A stretch of 64,000 bases of DNA from Ridgeia piscesae (lineage: Eukaryota; Annelida; Polychaeta; Sabellida; Siboglinidae), in NCBI GenBank assembly GCA_025642075.2, contig JAODUO010000426.1:1-64000 (forward strand), in the 5' to 3' direction. The position numbers and the translations under genes were made by a program. Position 1 is the stretch's first letter; every line of letters begins with the position of its first letter. The notes beneath the pieces were generated by a model. It did not search any database. It saw nothing but the letters and a program-made list of their open reading frames with translations, and was not told where the DNA came from. This document shows, piece after piece, positions 61,866 through 64,000 of this stretch.

Positions 61866-63383
61866 CTACAACGTAATTGTGAGTAACGTTTCTTAGATGG
61901 AAATATATGTTTTTATATTGTCATTGAGAGAGTGTCACAGTTTAACACCATACACACATATACACTTAGTCTTTAAAGTTCATGCATACAAGTTTTTATA
62001 TATTTCTCTGGTGTGTTACATACTGTGTGGTATTTTACATTGTAAAAGACAGTTTCTAGCAACAATGAATAGCCATAGGTAACTTTACACAATACAATAT
62101 CCATTCTGATTTTTTTACACATGACAATTGTACCTGAAAAATATCAAGCACTTTTCAAGTATATTGTTAATCCATAAATTTACTTTAATAAAGGCATAAT
62201 ACTTCTCTACTGTTGTGAATGTTTGATGCAAAAACATTGTTTGGCCATCCTGATTATATCTCTACCACCGGTAGTTAATATTATTGTATGTACTATTTTT
62301 AATAGTTAATAGCTGACACCTGGATGATATTAATAGTTGATCATTGTGACTGAGATATACTTGTACTTGATCGGTTTAGGTTTTGGAATACTTGTGCTTG
62401 GCCTAATGAACATAAACTTCATCAAATCTACTTGGCACAACCGTGGTCAGTACACCAGTAAGACATGGCAAGTGTTTAATAACAAAATCTTGGTTCTTTG
62501 TAGATTTAGTTTGCCGTATACTCAGCAGGTGTCAGTGCTGTTCTGAGCAGTTGCTGTACTGGGCTGTGATGCAGGCGCTACAGTAGACTGCACGCAATGT
62601 TTTTGCTGTGTAACATGTTGAAATGTTTTCCTTTAGCGTATTACCTCACACGTTTACCAGGTATGACAGATTTGCTTACACAAAAAGTGTCTGCTTCAGT
62701 GTGACACTTTGCAAATTCTAGAGACGAATTGCGCCTGATAGATTGTTTTTGGGGATTGTTCTGCCCTAACAGCACTTAACCAGTAATATAACTGCACCTA
62801 GGACGAGGGTCAACATACCATATTTTATGAACTATGAAAAAGGTAGGCGACAATGAGCTAGTTTAGTCTATCCAATGAAGTCAATTCGTTGGCATGTTTC
62901 ATGTCGATGTTGGTTTTTTGCCGACGACAGTCGTTTCACGAGAGAGCGAACATGCACAAAGACTGTTGTGGTTTAATATTTGGCAGCTGTCACCTCGGAT
63001 TCGCCACTTTTGTGAGACCCTGATTATATTCTTGCAGTCAATTCGAAGCAGCGGTTCCCGTGAGATAACCGGTTTGTAAAGCTGAGTAATTATTAATTGG
63101 CGCGGCAGGGGGCTAATTATATTGCACCGCGTGAACCACGGGAACAAAGTGTCATTGAGGGGACTTATATGTCAGCAGAGTTTGGTACCGATGAAAGGTT
63201 ATTGACATCTTTGCTTTCTGCAATGTAAAACAGCAGGTTTCTTGTAAGACGTGGTAAAGTCTGCATTGTTGCATCGTCGATTTATGAAACGTCAATTTCG
63301 TTTTTCTTTTAAGTCTGCTTTTACTGATTGTGTGTCGTTATTTCTGTCAGATTATTGAGATATACTAGGCACTGTTACAAGTC
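61866..63383. other. Intergenic DNA; possible regulatory patch near 62.9-63.2 kb
   Basis: No gene recognised. 62890-63170 is locally GC-richer with homeodomain-type AATTATTAATTGG and CTAATTATA words around GGCGCGGCAGGGGG. Function unknown. Confidence 0.3.
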
Positions 63384-63426
63384 CAAATCTGTTTCATTTA
63401 AATCTGAATAACTCACATATATACTT

Positions 63427-63502
<76 letters not shown>

Positions 63503-63548
63503 AAGTATAGGTAATGTGTGTTATTCAGATTAAAATGAAACAGATTTG
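63384..63548. repeat. AT-centred inverted repeat (hairpin element)
   Basis: Arms 63384-63428 and 63501-63548 are imperfect reverse complements (outer ends CAAATCTGTTTCATTT and AAATGAAACAGATTTG; inner ends TATACTTGG and CCAAGTATA) around a pure (AT)n core of about 72 bp. Same architecture as 12772-12965 but with unrelated arms. Confidence 0.9.
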
Positions 63549-64000
63549 CACGAATTAGTTGTACTTTATTTATTTTATATCAGTAATATATGGTAAGAGT
63601 AACTGAATACAAGTGAAAAAGAAACTGTTTGGCTCGTCAAGAATCCCTTTTAATCGTGTAAATTTAGCATAAAGTACCTGGTATGTCAAATAATATTATA
63701 TGTAATTTTCCCTTTTGTAAACATAAATTCACATTGTTGGTACGTACAATGTCTGTAAATATATATTACATAAACTATACTGTGCTTCACTGCATTTAAA
63801 TTACATTAGTATTTTGTTAAACATATACAATTTTAAATAACACAATTCCAACAACGTTAACGTCAGTACATGTTAAATGCAAGGCACGTTGGTTATTCTG
63901 CCAGCATAGCAAACAAAGACAGGTAGTTAATGACGCGTCCTTTCAATGTGCCGCAAATCACAGCCCGCAGTTAGAAAGTGCCAAGTTTGAGGCTTGCTCG
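63549..64000. other. AT-rich window end, nothing recognised
   Basis: No feature supported in this stretch. Confidence 0.4.

Overview
This is animal nuclear DNA, not bacterial. Its one confidently recognisable gene is split into many exons with GT-AG splice sites and encodes MELK (maternal embryonic leucine zipper kinase), an AMPK-related kinase of animals. The AT-rich background, tRNA-derived SINEs, hAT-type elements and many minisatellites would suit a marine invertebrate, perhaps a lophotrochozoan such as a mollusc. That placement is inference; the sequence does not settle it.

Layout. Positions 328-8194 are one minisatellite of about 200 monomers of 38/39 bp, with a higher-order period near 1.5 kb. 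From 8.2 to 21.1 kb lies mostly non-coding DNA with a SINE, inverted repeats, an inverted-repeat element at about 17.93-20.06 kb, and two or three short minus-strand intervals with good splice signals that may belong to an unidentified gene. Fifteen coding exons on the + strand from 21177 to 44079 join in phase into a 1,923-nt reading frame of 640 codons plus stop. It holds a complete kinase domain (K40, E57, D132, D150, T167), a UBA-like segment, a Ser/Thr/Pro-rich linker and a C-terminal KA1 domain. The introns contain a nested pair of hAT-like elements, a second SINE copy, a tRNA-Lys-like sequence and three minisatellites.

The most striking structure is that two intronic arrays look like expansions of the gene's own 3' splice sites. 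Intron 6 is about 95% filled with roughly 70 copies of a 57/58-bp unit made of the first 45 bp of exon 7 plus the last 13 bp of the intron, acceptor AG included. Only the last copy continues into the rest of exon 7; every earlier copy runs into an in-frame stop. Intron 10 ends in about 3.2 kb of a 35/36-bp pyrimidine-rich unit resembling the exon 11 acceptor. One internal unit, at 36990, keeps the acceptor in the same frame as exon 11, with an open frame of 197 codons between them.

Downstream of the stop codon are an 18-bp array (44.5-47.2 kb) and a 53/62-bp array (47.9-49.75 kb). Between the two blocks of the 18-bp array lies a strange, colinear but corrupted copy of the terminal-exon region, peppered with words from the 18-bp repeat. 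It is either a duplication with conversion from the array or, more likely, an assembly or polishing artefact. The six arrays together cover about 30% of the window.

From about 50 to 64 kb no gene is recognisable. The region holds a diverged colinear pair of about 430-bp segments 1.83 kb apart, both carrying a forkhead-like site and therefore candidate regulatory elements, plus AT-centred inverted repeats.
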